Part shown: positions 24,301 through 36,075 of the stretch, in pieces
Layout of the letters: each line of letters begins with the position of its first letter
Position numbering within the stretch: the first letter of the stretch is position 1
NCBI RefSeq assembly: GCF_932276165.1
Contig: NC_063993.1
Location: 9,558,001-9,622,000 of the forward strand
Direction of reading: 5' to 3'
Source of the DNA: Plutella xylostella
Lineage: Eukaryota > Arthropoda > Insecta > Lepidoptera > Plutellidae
Length of the DNA stretch: 64,000 bases
The notes under the pieces: model-generated
Told to the model about the DNA's origin: nothing
Database searches by the model: none
The model's input: only the letters and a program-made list of their open reading frames with translations
Translations under genes and position numbers: made by a program

Positions 24301-27300
24301 GTACCCTAGTTATAGCAGTGATAGACTGTCACCGCGTAGTTGTACCCTAGTTATAGCAGTGATAGACTGTCACCGCCTGGTTGTACCCTAGTTATAGCAG
24401 TGATAGACTGTCACCGTCCGAACCGTTGCTGAGTTACATTGCGATAGCGAGAGATTAATATATCTGTCCTTGTCACTCGTAGGTAGGCACAGTTATGGCG
24501 TCAGTTGGTCGACAGAGCTGTCGTTGTGTGTTTCTTGGTACAGGAAAGCAGTTAGTACCGGAGTTGTCGAACAAGTTCATTAATCTCGTTATCTGCGAAT
24601 TATAAACCCCTATAGTTATAGCAGTGATAGACTGTCACCTCTCTCTGTCCGCTGTCCGAGTGGTCGACGTTGGCCGAGGCGCGGCGTGTGGGCAGTGATG
24701 GCAGTCCTGCTTGGTTGGCGACGGAAACCCGTTGCTTTGGCGCCTGCTGGTGATGGCCGTTGAGTTGGTTCTGTTTGGAGATGGTAAAGGTTAGGTTGGG
24801 ATGGTGTAAGTGACGTTTATACGTGTAGTTTTGTGGATTACACATTAGTCAGAAGCAAGATCGGAAAGATTACCACTGTGCGGAAGTTATGTTACTCTTT
24901 AAGTTTAGATACGCTTACTCTTCTTCATTAATATTGTGCTATTATTTAAAGCATTAAGTTATCGTTGTCGGACTCTACATAGGCATGTAAAACAAGCACT
25001 GACCTGCACTGCGGCCAGGTTGTCGTGCGAGCGGGACGGCTGCATCTCCTGCTCTTGTCTCGCGCGGTGCATCTCTTCTAGCTGCTGTTTTGCTTCCTCC
25101 TAAAAGTTATACAGCATAATAAATATTTGTGGTGTAATGATTATAACAGCAGTTCGGAGATGTTTTTTTGGAAACATTTCATTGCTTTTAAGAAAGAATA
25201 ATATAACTAGCTTTATCTGACAAAATGGTATAACCTATAACAATAATAATGTTGCTAATATTTTTATAGGAGTCGTCATTAAAGGCCTTACTTACCACAG
25301 AAATTCTCTAGACACAAGATTAACAGAGGTTTAGCACTACCTTATTCATCCATCAAATACCGTGTTAGACACTTACTAAAACAGTTTTTTGTTGTTATAG
25401 AGTAACCAATTTTATTATGCTCATTGATAAAAACAAACCTGATACTTCAGCAGTCGCTTCTGTTGCTGCTTCAGCGCGGCCAGGCGTTGTTGGGAGATCT
25501 CCATTTTGTTCTTTATCTCATTCTGCCAGAGTTCATTTTCGCTGTACGCCGAGCCATTGCTCTGTGAAGACATCGGACGCACCACTACATCCTAAGAAAT
25601 AGATGGAATTGGTTATTTATTGGTTAAGATAAGATAAAAACACTCTTTATTTCACACACAAAGATACACATAGATGAAACATCTAAAAAAACTATAGTGG
25701 TAGGCCTTATTACTAAAAGGTTATTGGCATTTAAATAAAGTATGATAACAAAACAACACCAAACTTTGATCAAAACAACGATAGCACGGAAAAGTTAAGG
25801 CGGTCGTAGGTGAGGGGGATAGAAGTTATTTATAAATTATAATGGTGAAAGGGTAACATCAAAAGTTAAATTCACAAATCATTCATCACAACTTGATGAA
25901 AATTATATCAGATATCAAAGATTATACTAATGTTATTGTTTCCACAATATTAAACACAGACATTATCACTTTCAAAATGGTAGTTCAATAGTATGTTATG
26001 AAGATTAATAATGTTATGTGGGATTTAAATTCATTTCATATCCATGCGATGTTTCACAAACAGCGATTCACTCTGATGCTCACAATAACCTGATTATCGG
26101 ATTCACTTGTCGAAACGTTTTTGTTTTTCATTTCCTCGATTCGCGCTACTTTTTCGACGCACGATAGTATGTTTTGTCTTAATGTGTCGTCTATTACATG
26201 TTCTTCTTTCTCTACTTCTATGTCAATGAGTGGAGATGTGTCAATTTCTTTAATTTCTATGATATTTTCGACGACATTCTCCTCAGCTATAACTACACTT
26301 TCTGGTATTTTAACTTTGATAATTTCTGTAACCACTTCTGGAGGCTTAGTATCTGGAGTAACCACTTCTTCGATACTAACTACATTGCTTTGTAGAGTTT
26401 TATTCAACTGTTCATTTTCAATGTTGGTTACTTTTTTGAGTGCTTGAGCCAAATCGGTATTGCTTGCTTTTACAGCGGGATTTGCAGTGGTATTATCTTT
26501 TACAGATGAAGTTGCAGTGTTATTATCTTTAACAACTGGAGTTGCAGTGCTATCTTTTACAGCTGGGGTTTTAGCAATATCTTCGTTGACTACAGGTTCC
26601 GGTGACTCAGCCGGGGTGACTACTATAGGTATGGACGCTGGTGCAGTGTCTGCCTCAGCCTCATCGGCCGGCACCTCAATGTTATCAGGCTCTTTGTCTT
26701 CCAACAAATTCACGAGTTTCGTTTCACTCTCCTTCAGTTTCATTACCATTCCTACTAATTCGTCGTATTCCTCTTTGGTGTGTTCGATATAGGCCTAAAT
26801 TAGAAATTTCACATCAAAATTGAGATGGCCAAGATATAACAGAGGTTAAAATATAGATGAAATGATGATTGAATATGATAATATTTAAAGCATGATACAT
26901 TATAAAAAATATTCTAAAAGGCATGCATGGTAATATACCCGGACTTTCCACATTTACTTGTTTTGTTATACACTTTTCTGTTTACTTGTTCGCTATTTTC
27001 AGCGTTGGCACATTAACCAGCCTCAGGGCAGTTGAACAACAAAAATTTCAACTTTAAAAATTACTATAAAATTTTAAGTTGTAATTTTTTTTTAAGTGAT
27101 TCGAGACACCAAATAAATAAGAATAGGCACTAACCTCATCTTCAGACCCGCGCATGGTGTCCACGAGCGAGGAGGTGACGCGGATGTACTCGCGGATCTG
27201 CCCCAGACGGCGCTCCACGGCCGCCGCGTCCGGACACGCCGCCGCCGCGCGCCGCCCCTGCCCGCCACATACACTTGTTACATATATACACATTGGGGAA

Positions 27301-30300
27301 GATTGTACCGCTATTAGAAGACTGAAGACACCTTTAGGTAGGTTAGGTACCTAAGGAATCACCGACATGGCGGAAAACGAAGACTCGGCAGACCGCGACA
27401 GACATGGCAGCGCTCTTAGCAAGAAATGGGCCAGCCAGGGATGTCTCTGAGTCATTATTAGATTATTACAAACTATGTGCTAAATGCTAAAAGAACACTA
27501 GTACCTCCAGTGGCGCTCGCTATATAATTCTGTGGCGGAACTGGTAGCGAAGCAAGATGTTGCGCGATGGGCCAGAAGTAGGTATCGACGGTCGAAGACA
27601 AATGACTAAGCTACTTTTTTTGTTGCGCTTTTATAAATTGTTAAATTAAAAGCGGCTGATTTTTGCCTTTCCACCGTCGCCATGTATTTATTATAATTAT
27701 AACTCACATTATCGCTCCCGTTGCTGCCCTGCTCGTACATGTTGCTCTCCAGGTTGACGGTCTTGGCGCGCGCGGGCGCGTCCAGGTTGTTGCGCGGTGC
27801 GTTCAGGTTGCGCGACAAGTTGTTACGAGTCTGGTTGCCGGGTGCCTGGAACGGTTGGAAGATTAGTAGTTGAACGGAGAATTGAATTGATAGGTTTTTG
27901 TTGTTACAATGGGACGTGTTTAGTCTTTAAAACACAGGACATAGATTAGATTAGATTGAAAATAACGATAACCTTATAGTACTTATAGATAGAAGATAAA
28001 ATCGAATTTAAGACACACAAAGGTACAGTCAGCTTGATTAGTAGTACCTTTATATCTTTTTTAACAAACAATTGTTAGTTTACCGCCTATTAATTCAAAA
28101 GTTTTATGAGTTCAATAAGGTAAAAAAGTTTAAGTACCTAAGTATACTTAGCCACTAATGAACCGTACACTTATTACGTGTTTTTAGTGCAGGTATTATA
28201 CAGTACACAATTTCATGGAATACGTACGTTATAAGGCTGTGATATGTTCCCAGTGACAGCATTAGGCGTGGTCGGGTTCACGATCATGACAGCCGCGGCC
28301 GCGTGGTTCGAATGCGGGTTTAGGCCTGAAATTTACAATATTACATATTATTTACTTTATTTATGCACATAGATTTACACCTGTCGGCTCGAGACTGGTA
28401 AAAATATACAATGCTAACACAAAAAACTTTAAACTTTGTTTAACAGGTTTTTATACAAAATATAACTGATTAATAAGGCGTTTGACATCGCTAAATATCT
28501 GTTAAACACTGTTAGTATATGTGACAAGGCCCATAGCGTAGGGCACGATCTCATACACCTATAAGATGCAATGACATGTTTAAAATCTTCAGAGATCTGA
28601 GTGATAGACATAATGATAGACGTTGGAGATCAATCAGCGCACGTCAATCAGACTTTTAAATGATGCGCATGAAATTGGCAACAACACTGTCGGGAGAATA
28701 CACTGTTTTTATACGTAAACTGTCCATAGCCTGAAAAGCTTGAAATTTCATTCAATGTCCTTATAAACCTGTTCAAATTTGCACAGTTTTACAGTGTTAA
28801 ATAAAGCTCCAATTGAAGTGACCCAGGTGACAGACCTAAGACCTTAACAAATATAGAATAGAATAGTGGTATAGACTAACCGTTCTGCATAGCATGCGGG
28901 TACCCATGCTGGCTGTACCCTGACGCTGTGGACCCCGCACCATCGTCGTTGTGGTCAGCAGTGAGTGAGTCCCTCTGAACGTTCAGTGGTAAAACACGAG
29001 GCTGCGGTCGCACCGGGACGAACCGCCCAAAGCCACTGTCAAATGTTGCTGAGTTTTCTGTAAGGGGAATGTTAATTGAATGTGAGGCTCTCATGTTGGT
29101 GACTTAAAGAAATGGAGCGATTTGGGATATTTTGTATACAATAGAAAATCTGAACTGTCAGAATAAAACTTTTTGGAAATTTCTTACAGTATCAAATACT
29201 TTGGGGAACATCCTTTACTTATTTATGATAATGATAACCAATAAAGGTGTATAATTTTTTTTCAAGTCAAATATAAATAATGAATAAATAGCAATTAAAT
29301 ATCCAATATAAGACATAGAGTGCACTCACCCAAATCTGTCAACTCGTGGTCCGAATTATTAGCTGGTTTCCTCGACTGGTTATAATTAGATCTTGAGTTG
29401 TACTCTGACACGGGGACCCAGTCAAGGGAAGTCTAGAACAGGTCTCAAATCTCAGACACACACAACACAATACATAACCAAACAGTTGCACAGCTATTGA
29501 ATTTGCAGCAAAAATAAAGCACCTTAAACCAAAATCTTTCAAAAACACACCTTTTTGAGACTTAATTTGGAAAAGCAACCTCCCATAGGTTGAATGAACT
29601 TGTGAACTGTTACATCAAAATGTTAACTAATAGGATCAGATGGATATTGTGTTGAAATCGTATTAGAAAGTGTAAGGATGAGTAGTCAGTCCCAAAATGA
29701 TGTGGTATTGGCAGAGATCCAAGTCATACTACACCAGTGGATTGCTAAAAATAACAAGTACCTACAGCAGATTGTCTGAAAGATCTTCAGATAGATAGGA
29801 GTCTGTATGTGTTGTATAGTATTGTGTGTAAACAATGGGGTTGGCTGCCTTGTGACAAAATTATTATCCATCCAAATTTTCATTAAAAAATATATAGAAA
29901 AACAAAACTATTCAGTGGCTGTGAGGATGAAAAATATCTGATGTATTGTAAATTGTAGCACATATTTTGGCTTTTCTTAAAACTGTAAAGTTCTTGAGAT
30001 AATCTGCATGAGTAATATAAGTATGTTATCTAAGAGATTGTTATGCATTATGATTTATTTGAATATCTGATCTGCAAAGGCTTTACAAAAGGGGGAAAGT
30101 GAATTGCTTGATTGGCCCCAAGGAAAATCATAATGGCAAATGTGTCTGGATATCTATTATCTATATCATTTGTTCCAGTGACCAAAGTGATGAAATGAAG
30201 TAGAGAGATGACCTTAGCCCCATGTCAACCATAAAATCAGAGGCAATCAAAAATCTTATGTGTTGCAAACAAAACATTTGTGTGGGACATTGTCTAACCT

Positions 30301-31058
30301 ACTATATTGATGAGTTGGATAAAGGTAAGTATACACCAAATGGATTGTCATAAATATATGGAGAAACAGTGTCAGCATTGCCAATAAAGTGGACACACTT
30401 GTGTGAATTTCTACACAAAGAACACTTAATCTGATGCATCCATTGCATTTGATGCCAACAGGCAGACAATTACCTTAATGGTGGCCAAGTGCAAGAGTGT
30501 GGAGGTGCTCATTGGGAGAGGCATATTGCCAGCCGTACACAATTGTTAGGTGATGATAAAATAACTATAAACCACTCATACCAATGTATGTAAAAGTCTA
30601 ATGTTGGTATAGGTGGCTGGCCCTACAGTGCATGTGTGTAGGCAGATGATGAATAACACATAAATAAAATTATGTATAACTTATAAATACAATGCACCCA
30701 ATACATAGTGTGTATACTGTGTGTGTACATACTGAGTTCATTAGTACAATCATAAACTATTTAGGGACAATAGTACATAAGGTACTTAGTATATACCTAT
30801 TATTGTCAAAAAACACAAAGGGAAACCATTCTCTGCTAACAAGAGGCCTGCAAATATAAGCAAAACATCAAGCCCAATAAGTTTTAAAGATTAAGTCAAC
30901 ATTCGTACCGAGACAAGATTGGACGTCATGGTCATATCGCGGCGAGTCGGAGTCACGGCTTCTTGAGGGACATTGCAGTTGTTCCTCACTTTCGTTTTCG
31001 GAATGGTGCCAGTCGGGTTTCCGGAATGGCGATGCTCATTGTTGCGTTGCGGGGCCAT
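11384..31058 (-). CDS. Pcm1: Pericentriolar material 1 protein (PCM1), complete, 26 exons
   Basis: Exons: 31058-30909, 29432-29330, 29057-28881, 28325-28228, 27845-27708, 27257-27135, 26794-26084, 25591-25439, 25099-25004, 24770-24639, 23733-23623, 23304-23199, 22724-22632, 22164-22068, 21425-21313, 20978-20868, 19792-19518, 19350-19274, 19193-19109, 18988-18903, 18757-18679, 15606-15498, 14986-14882, 14537-14422, 14007-13904, 12965-11384. All junctions are GT..AG and in phase; the sum is 5,130 nt (1,709 aa). PCM1 scaffolds centriolar satellites, self-associating through coiled coils (family knowledge). Diagnostic blocks: ERRLGQIREYIRVTSSLVD (~240), coiled-coil exons 8-16, VPPGNRANNYWDNFR and SYSRQNLLS (~1170-1190), then the C-terminal domain with SEVTALIGVNESHPDFLIQL and ELQLISSDPLRHR. 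Exon 7 (237 aa) is acidic, Thr/Val-rich, low complexity. Exon 17 has HSSQNV-type hexapeptide repeats. Exon 7 could instead end at 26090. Introns hold many mobile elements. Confidence 0.93.
15265..15319 (-). CDS. Pcm1: Candidate mutually exclusive alternative exon of Pcm1 (exon 22b)
   Basis: A diverged copy of the 3' half of exon 22 lies 233 bp further downstream in the gene's direction. The donor is kept exactly (CACGGAG|GTGAGATCC), and an AG at 15321-15320 gives an 18-codon exon, SRIDTVNVNTVPPMMPHG plus one base. Its entry and exit phases (0 and 1) equal those of exon 22, so it could replace exon 22 but not follow it. Of eight differences from the parent within the copy, six are silent third-position changes and two are first-position (V to I, P to S). 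That pattern suggests coding constraint. The acceptor has a poor pyrimidine tract, so use is uncertain. Confidence 0.45.
15950..18243 (+). pseudogene. Broken endonuclease/reverse-transcriptase ORF of the non-LTR element
   Basis: The frame starts inside the C-terminal end of the apurinic-like endonuclease (TITDHDMVLL), then shows reverse-transcriptase blocks: NYRPIAILPVISKIIEKA (16900s), FLDLKKAFDTV (17105), GVPQGSVLGPTLFLIYINDL (17280-17340), and the catalytic YADDTAL (17374). The tail reads LSLSECK-like sequence to a stop at 18241. It is dead: there is a frameshift near 16260, in-frame stops at 16458-16460 and 17097-17099, and another frameshift near 18065. Without the breaks it resembles CR1/Jockey-group polymerases that copy their RNA at a nicked target. 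Confidence 0.85.
18308..18414 (+). repeat. CA dinucleotide microsatellite
   Basis: An imperfect run of CA, with CACACG and CATACA interruptions, lies between the end of the RT frame and the 3' terminus of the non-LTR element. Confidence 0.9.
21689..21923. mobile_element. 235-bp hAT-type MITE
   Basis: Flanked by perfect 8-bp direct repeats ATCTAAAC (21681-21688 and 21924-21931). The left end reads CCCTGGTACTCAACCTTTTT and the right end GCAGGATGAGTATAGCTG, imperfect inverted ends of the hAT type. The right part has the GGGCCGCATGCGGCCCGCGG palindrome often seen in hAT derivatives. Sits in the Pcm1 intron between exons 14 and 15. Confidence 0.85.
22239..22370. mobile_element. 132-bp inverted-repeat element (MITE)
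   Basis: Ends TGTGATCATTATCGCTGTGC and its near-complement GCACAGCGGTAATGGTCACA form about 30 bp of inverted repeat. The middle is GC-rich. No clear TSD was found, so the superfamily is open. Confidence 0.65.
24009..24420. repeat. 41-bp minisatellite carrying the Pcm1 exon-10 splice-donor edge
   Basis: Five complete 41-bp units run from 24187 to 24391 with a partial sixth to 24420, and degenerate units lie at 24009-24100. In Pcm1 direction each unit reads CTAGGGTACAACC(A/G)GGCG then GTGACAGTCTATCACTGC. The second part equals the start of intron 10 just after exon 10. A solitary unit also touches the true exon 10 at 24614-24639. Between units sits a copy of the exon itself (24100-24177). There are no unique spacers, so it is not a CRISPR-like array. 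Confidence 0.9.
24100..24177 (-). pseudogene. Duplicated 3' part of Pcm1 exon 10 inside the minisatellite
   Basis: Seventy-eight bases match the last 26 codons of exon 10 with two differences (DS to EG), followed by the same donor GTGACAGTC. The nearest upstream acceptor-like AG (CTAACTAG-type in the repeat) would add five bases and give 83 nt, which breaks the frame. It is therefore probably a pseudo-exon, though the low divergence shows the duplication is recent. Confidence 0.75.
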
Positions 31059-32689
31059 GTTACCAGCTGTCGACGTCTACGTCCATCGATTCTGGCCGAG
31101 TCCAGTCAATAATAAGACAAATCACTCCGAAGGCCGGCGAATACAATATTTACACGCTACGTAGATAGTTAGAACGACTTCATGTTTTTTATAAACTTGT
31201 TACTCTATGTCCTTATCAGAACGGTATTTAAGTGGTTTAACTAGCTGGATATAAACCTTATTTTATTCCAACCGTGCGATTGAAGAAGTATTGATCAAAT
31301 AATGTAATTTTTATCAAATAAAATCATAAATTAATTCGATTTTGAAGATTTACAGCAAAGCGAAACCAAACGAACAGAATTTTGACGTTTTAAACTTAAC
31401 ACACAGATACAAAAATATATTTTATTTAGGCCTTGTTCCACAATGTCTGGTTAGTGGCTACCTGTGAGATAAAATACATGCTGTCACTGTCAAAAAAATA
31501 ATAACAGAAAGTGACAGCATGTATTTTATCTCACAGGTAGCCACTAACCAGACATTGTGGAACAGGGGCTTAAACTCCGAATAATAACAGCCTTTGAAAT
31601 AGTGTGGAGAGTGTGGAGATGTGGAGATGAAGGGGCAGAGAATGATAACGGGATTCATTTCGCTAATTTTGGTTTTAAATTATTTATGAAAATAATCCTG
31701 ACCTCAGGGACCGCCGCGCCCGCCGCCACACCACCGGCACCGTCCGTCGGTCGTCGCCTTTCCGCTGTTGTAAACGCGGCCTCAGAATAATAATAACGAC
31801 CCCCATTATTAGTAATTTTTCGTATACCACAGACTAATAATGTTGCCTGGATTGTCTATAGTACGATCTATGATCTATGATTGTCTATGGATTTCCCCAT
31901 GAAAAATGGCGGCAAACAAAATACAAAATAAAGTTTGAAATTTAAAGGTAGCCTACCTACTTTAAACATAAATACAGCCAGTAGGTTAACCTAATTCTTG
32001 AGATTATCTAAAATTTAAAATAAGTAAGTGCCTACGTGGTTAAAAATACCTTTATAAATAAACACTAATATAGCCATTAAACTATAACAGCTATCGGTTT
32101 TCTAACGGGTTAATGAAACTGTATGTAATAAGAATGGTAAATAGATGGTTAAATTTAACAGGTTGGTAGATACTTAAATATTATTCAATTCTTCTTCTTC
32201 TTGGCGTCATATGACCCCCCCGTGGGGCATTCAATTATTATAATAAAATTTATAATATACTTAGCATGTGCACGAGAAGTTTCATGTGTCTCGTATGCAT
32301 CTCATAGGGTAAGTTGGGTATAAATTATTTTAACTTACTTAGGTACTTAAATAAATAGTTGTAGGCTTCTCGTTTGAGAACCTACTTGTTTATGTTCCTT
32401 TACATGGTTTGAGATTTGACGATTACGTGATTGAGATAAAAAAGGAACATCTGCACATCTAATTTTTCTGAACATAACATTATTAGGTCACATAGGTAGG
32501 GCTCTCCGAAACAGCTTCGCATTACCACAACAGTCACAACACTTTGTCCTCATCCAGCCACTGCCAACCTAACCGTCGACGTCTTCGTAGGTATATATGC
32601 CGTTGCTATATTGCTGTATTATTATCACGATACCGCTCGCCTCCCCGTTGCCGCGCCAACCGCTATGCCGAGTAAACTAAGCTCTCTTC
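31059..32689. other. 5' flank of Pcm1 and upstream region of the plus-strand transporter gene
   Basis: The first bases beyond 31058 are the presumed Pcm1 5' UTR and promoter. One MITE (31429-31569) and a GC-rich patch at about 31705-31785 are present. The rest is AT-rich without recognisable coding sequence. Confidence 0.5.
31429..31569. mobile_element. 141-bp PIF/Harbinger-like MITE
   Basis: An almost complete hairpin: GGCCTTGTTCCACAATGTCT at the left, and its complement AGACATTGTGGAACAGGGGC at the right, with TTA on both sides (31426-31428, 31570-31572). TTA duplication and GG-starting ends suggest PIF/Harbinger. Confidence 0.85.
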
Positions 32690-32834
32690 ATTCCATTTAG
32701 TAGAGTGTTGTGTTCGCGTGGGAAAGACGTGGTGTTAGTGAAGTGATTGTACTCGCAAGAAAATTGTGTGAACGCGAGTTGATTGTTACGAAGTTTGAAC
32801 TAAAAGTGAATTAAACTACTTTCCTCTGGATGTG
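32690..32834 (+). other. Putative first non-coding exon of the MFSD6-like gene
   Basis: A GTG-rich segment without ATG in good context (TAGAGTGTTGTGTTCGCGTG onward) ends CTCTGGATGTG before GTAAATATTT, a good donor. The coding part of the transporter starts 11 kb to the right in an exon that begins with an acceptor (43827-43829), so an upstream exon must exist. This is the best candidate seen. The link is inferred and needs RNA evidence. Confidence 0.4.
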
Positions 32835-35550
32835 GTAAATATTTATTTTCGTCTATTTTATTTGGGCATTCGTTTATCTTTTTACTTTCTAGGTCCACTA
32901 GCATTAATTTTGTAAATTATATTTTCTTTCATTTGTTTGATATCAGTATAGGTAATATCTACTTAATTAAGTTGTAAAATTTAAGTTTAGTTAGGAACAC
33001 CGTTATCGTTAAGTACTTACCTAAGTATTAACTTAATTATTAGAAAGTTATTAAGTTATAAAATAGTTAGCAAGAAATTACAATTATTTTATTGGGGTTC
33101 CTATAAATAAGCTTCTACTATCTAAGTAGGTATACTTCCCTCCTTTTAAAATATCTATAAGTACCTATATTTAAATTACTTGCGTGGATAAACGCCATAA
33201 AAGCTATTAAAATCTACATTTAACTTTCCCAATTAATTAAACCGACACATTTCATGGACTTTAATAGGTAAATAGGTAGTCGCACATCATAATTTGTAAA
33301 GGGCGGGAGTGTCTAGGGGTGCGGACACACTAGGTGCGCCTCGACCTAGATATCCCACTATAGCGGTGACTCCGGTGACAGCTTAAAACATCTGCCTACT
33401 ATTAAAATACATAAAAGTTACAATTCCGATGAATTTCCGCACGCAACATTTCGTGGAATAGCCATGTGAATTTTTCTACCTTTGCAGGTGAGACAAAAGT
33501 TTATTCCATTTGTGTTACTCGTATGGTGGCATTATGTACCTATACCTACATGTAAATAGGAGGAATTCAGAGTTCAGAATTATTAGTTCCCTGGCTCTAG
33601 CATGTCCTAGCCTCCTACCCTAAATAGTCGAATCTTGTCGAACATTGCTGAACCCATAAAATGATGTTTGGTCTTCATCGAATTTCGATCAACACCTTTC
33701 GTCACGCAACACGTGCTATTGTGCGGTACAAAACACAAGCACATTATTTGGGGGCCGTTACCCGCTTTAATTACATCAAGCAGACTTTAATTTTATTCAT
33801 TTGTTGCCCAACACACATAATTTTACTGAGATCCAAGCTTTATTTATAAACGCCCAGTCACTAACTGTCACGATTTCACGCAGACTTTGTGGAAGGAACG
33901 TTGTGAGATTTCGAAAAGCTCAGCATCTGGCGGTAGGGTGATGTCATGGATGACGTCATTTACATATGTGTGAGGAGTTGTACACTAAACCGGTCGGTTA
34001 AGCCGTCGGCCTCCAATTATGCTAATGCTGCCGCCTGGTAAGGTTTCTGGCTGACCGACCCCTTACGCGCAAGCCTAATTTGGGGTTCGTAACCTTATCA
34101 GAACACTTTTTATAGCCGACCTGACAAGCCTCTACAACGGCGTTTCCCATTGACATGGGTATTGCAACACAAGTAGATTTATTACCTAGCAGTGTCCAAC
34201 AAGAAAATAGAGTGGTCTCATCAATAAGTAAATTGAACATGTTGTCGTGCCTTGCAGCTATTGTGAGTCTCAGACGTGCCCCATTTCGGCCTGGCAACGA
34301 TTTTTGACAACAAACGTTTTTAATAAATGGCAGGCCGGCTTCCGCTGGCTGGCTAATAAAAAGTCGACTGTAATAATAAATGTAGCATCATGTTAGTTTA
34401 TGATCTCGCGCGGACCACATTTGGTTTTTTTGTGTATATACGGCCGATTACGACTTAAACTCTTCTTTGAATTCTTATTTGAATTTAACTTCTAACTGGT
34501 AGAAACCGTCTCCAAATACCTACCCACCTGATTTGTAGCAATAAGTAAAGGACTATTAGAAAAAGTTGAATAGGAAGATCCATTTTGAAAAAGTTGAATA
34601 GGAAGAAGAACCATTTTAGAAACATACCACTTGACGAACACAACACGAGGGGTGAGATTCTACAGGTGATCGTATAAATAAATCCACCTATCCATACTCC
34701 ATACAATATTGACGTGAACCGTGCGGGGTGCGCCGCGGTCACTGGGGTCATCGTACCATTTCACCGTTCCCTTTCTTGGCCAAGCGAGAAAGCACCCTTT
34801 ATTCCACTCATAAAACACGGAGTGGTCGGAATCAATAAATCTTCAACAGTCACAACGGTGCAGTACTACCTACTCCACATGGAGCGAAGGTAAATCTCGA
34901 ACTGTTCAGCCATGCAGACGTTGATTTGCATGGAAAGCTACGGCGTCCCTTTGAAAAGCATACGGTACGGTAATGGTTAGGGAGAACGTGTATTATTAGG
35001 TACCGAAATAAGGAAATACCTTAGATACCTATACTTTACAGTTCTGTACATAGGTAAAGTAGGTAGGCTATTGTCAGTTCTACTTTAATAATAAGCTGAA
35101 ATCTGAAAAAAACTTAAATGCAAGTATTCTTAAACAAGTGAAACCGCCACAAATTAATGTAAATGTAGCAATCCTAAATGCTTGCTGACATTTATTTAGC
35201 TCTCCAATTCGTATGGTTTCAAAGAAACAACACAATGCCGGCTTGCCCCAGTTGTTCGGAGCGGAACGACAATCTTATCGTGTTCGTCGCAGCGACTCCA
35301 AGCCAAACGCACCTTCATTTCTCCGGCAAATAAAATAACACAACAAGATTGAGAATGTTATTTTATTGATAGAGGTAGAACCCTGGCGCACTGTCACTCT
35401 TAATTTTCTATTGCATAATATCAATCTTCATTTAGGTAGTTAGGTAGGTCCTTATAGGCACTTACTTAAGTCCCGATTCCCGTCTCTAGCAATGTAACAA
35501 CACTACTTGACTAAGAACAATATAGGTACTTATGTATACGAGGTTATATC

Positions 35551-36075
35551 TAGGGTTCGAAGTATCGGCGTCCGGTATCGATACCGAGTACTCATGTGGT
35601 ATCGAGACGAGGGTATCGATACCGAAATAGTATCGGTCCAAAAGTATCGATACTACTCAGTATCGAGTACTTACGAAATAGATACATTTTGGACCTTCAC
35701 CAGCTTGAATATCTACTTTTCCATTGCATTTTTAATAATAGTTTTGGAGATAATAGCAAATGAATACAAAAAATATGCAAGATTCTGGGGTTTTAACGGA
35801 TCGGTTTTGTTTTAAGACCTTTTGAGGATGAATAGTTTGAGTTCTGAGTGTACGTATGTGTTCCTATAACAATTTCATAAAAATATAGTAGGTCGTTTGT
35901 AGGCCTATCATATTATATTGTACTATAAAGTACTCGATACCAGCGATTTGCGTATCGAGACGAGGGTATCGATACCGAAAAAGTATCGGTCCAAAAGTAT
36001 CGAGTACTCAGTATCGAGTATCGCGAACGAAAGTATCGATACTTACTCGGTATCGAAAGTATCGTTCGAACCCTA
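35551..36075. mobile_element. 525-bp hAT MITE rich in GTATCGATAC palindromes
   Basis: Bounded by TAGGGTTCGAA and TTCGAACCCTA with perfect 8-bp duplications GTTATATC (35543-35550 and 36076-36083), which marks hAT. Both subterminal regions carry clusters of GTATCGATACCG-type palindromes in mirrored arrangement. The AT-rich centre has no coding potential recognised. Confidence 0.9.

Noticed and set aside
24187..24420. Regular 41-bp array resembling a CRISPR
   Set aside because: Units are contiguous without unique spacers, and the sequence is derived from a splice junction of the host gene in a eukaryotic genome.
26121..26792. Plus-strand Ser/Thr/Phe-rich frames opposite Pcm1 exon 7
   Set aside because: Shadow of the low-complexity acidic exon on the other strand.
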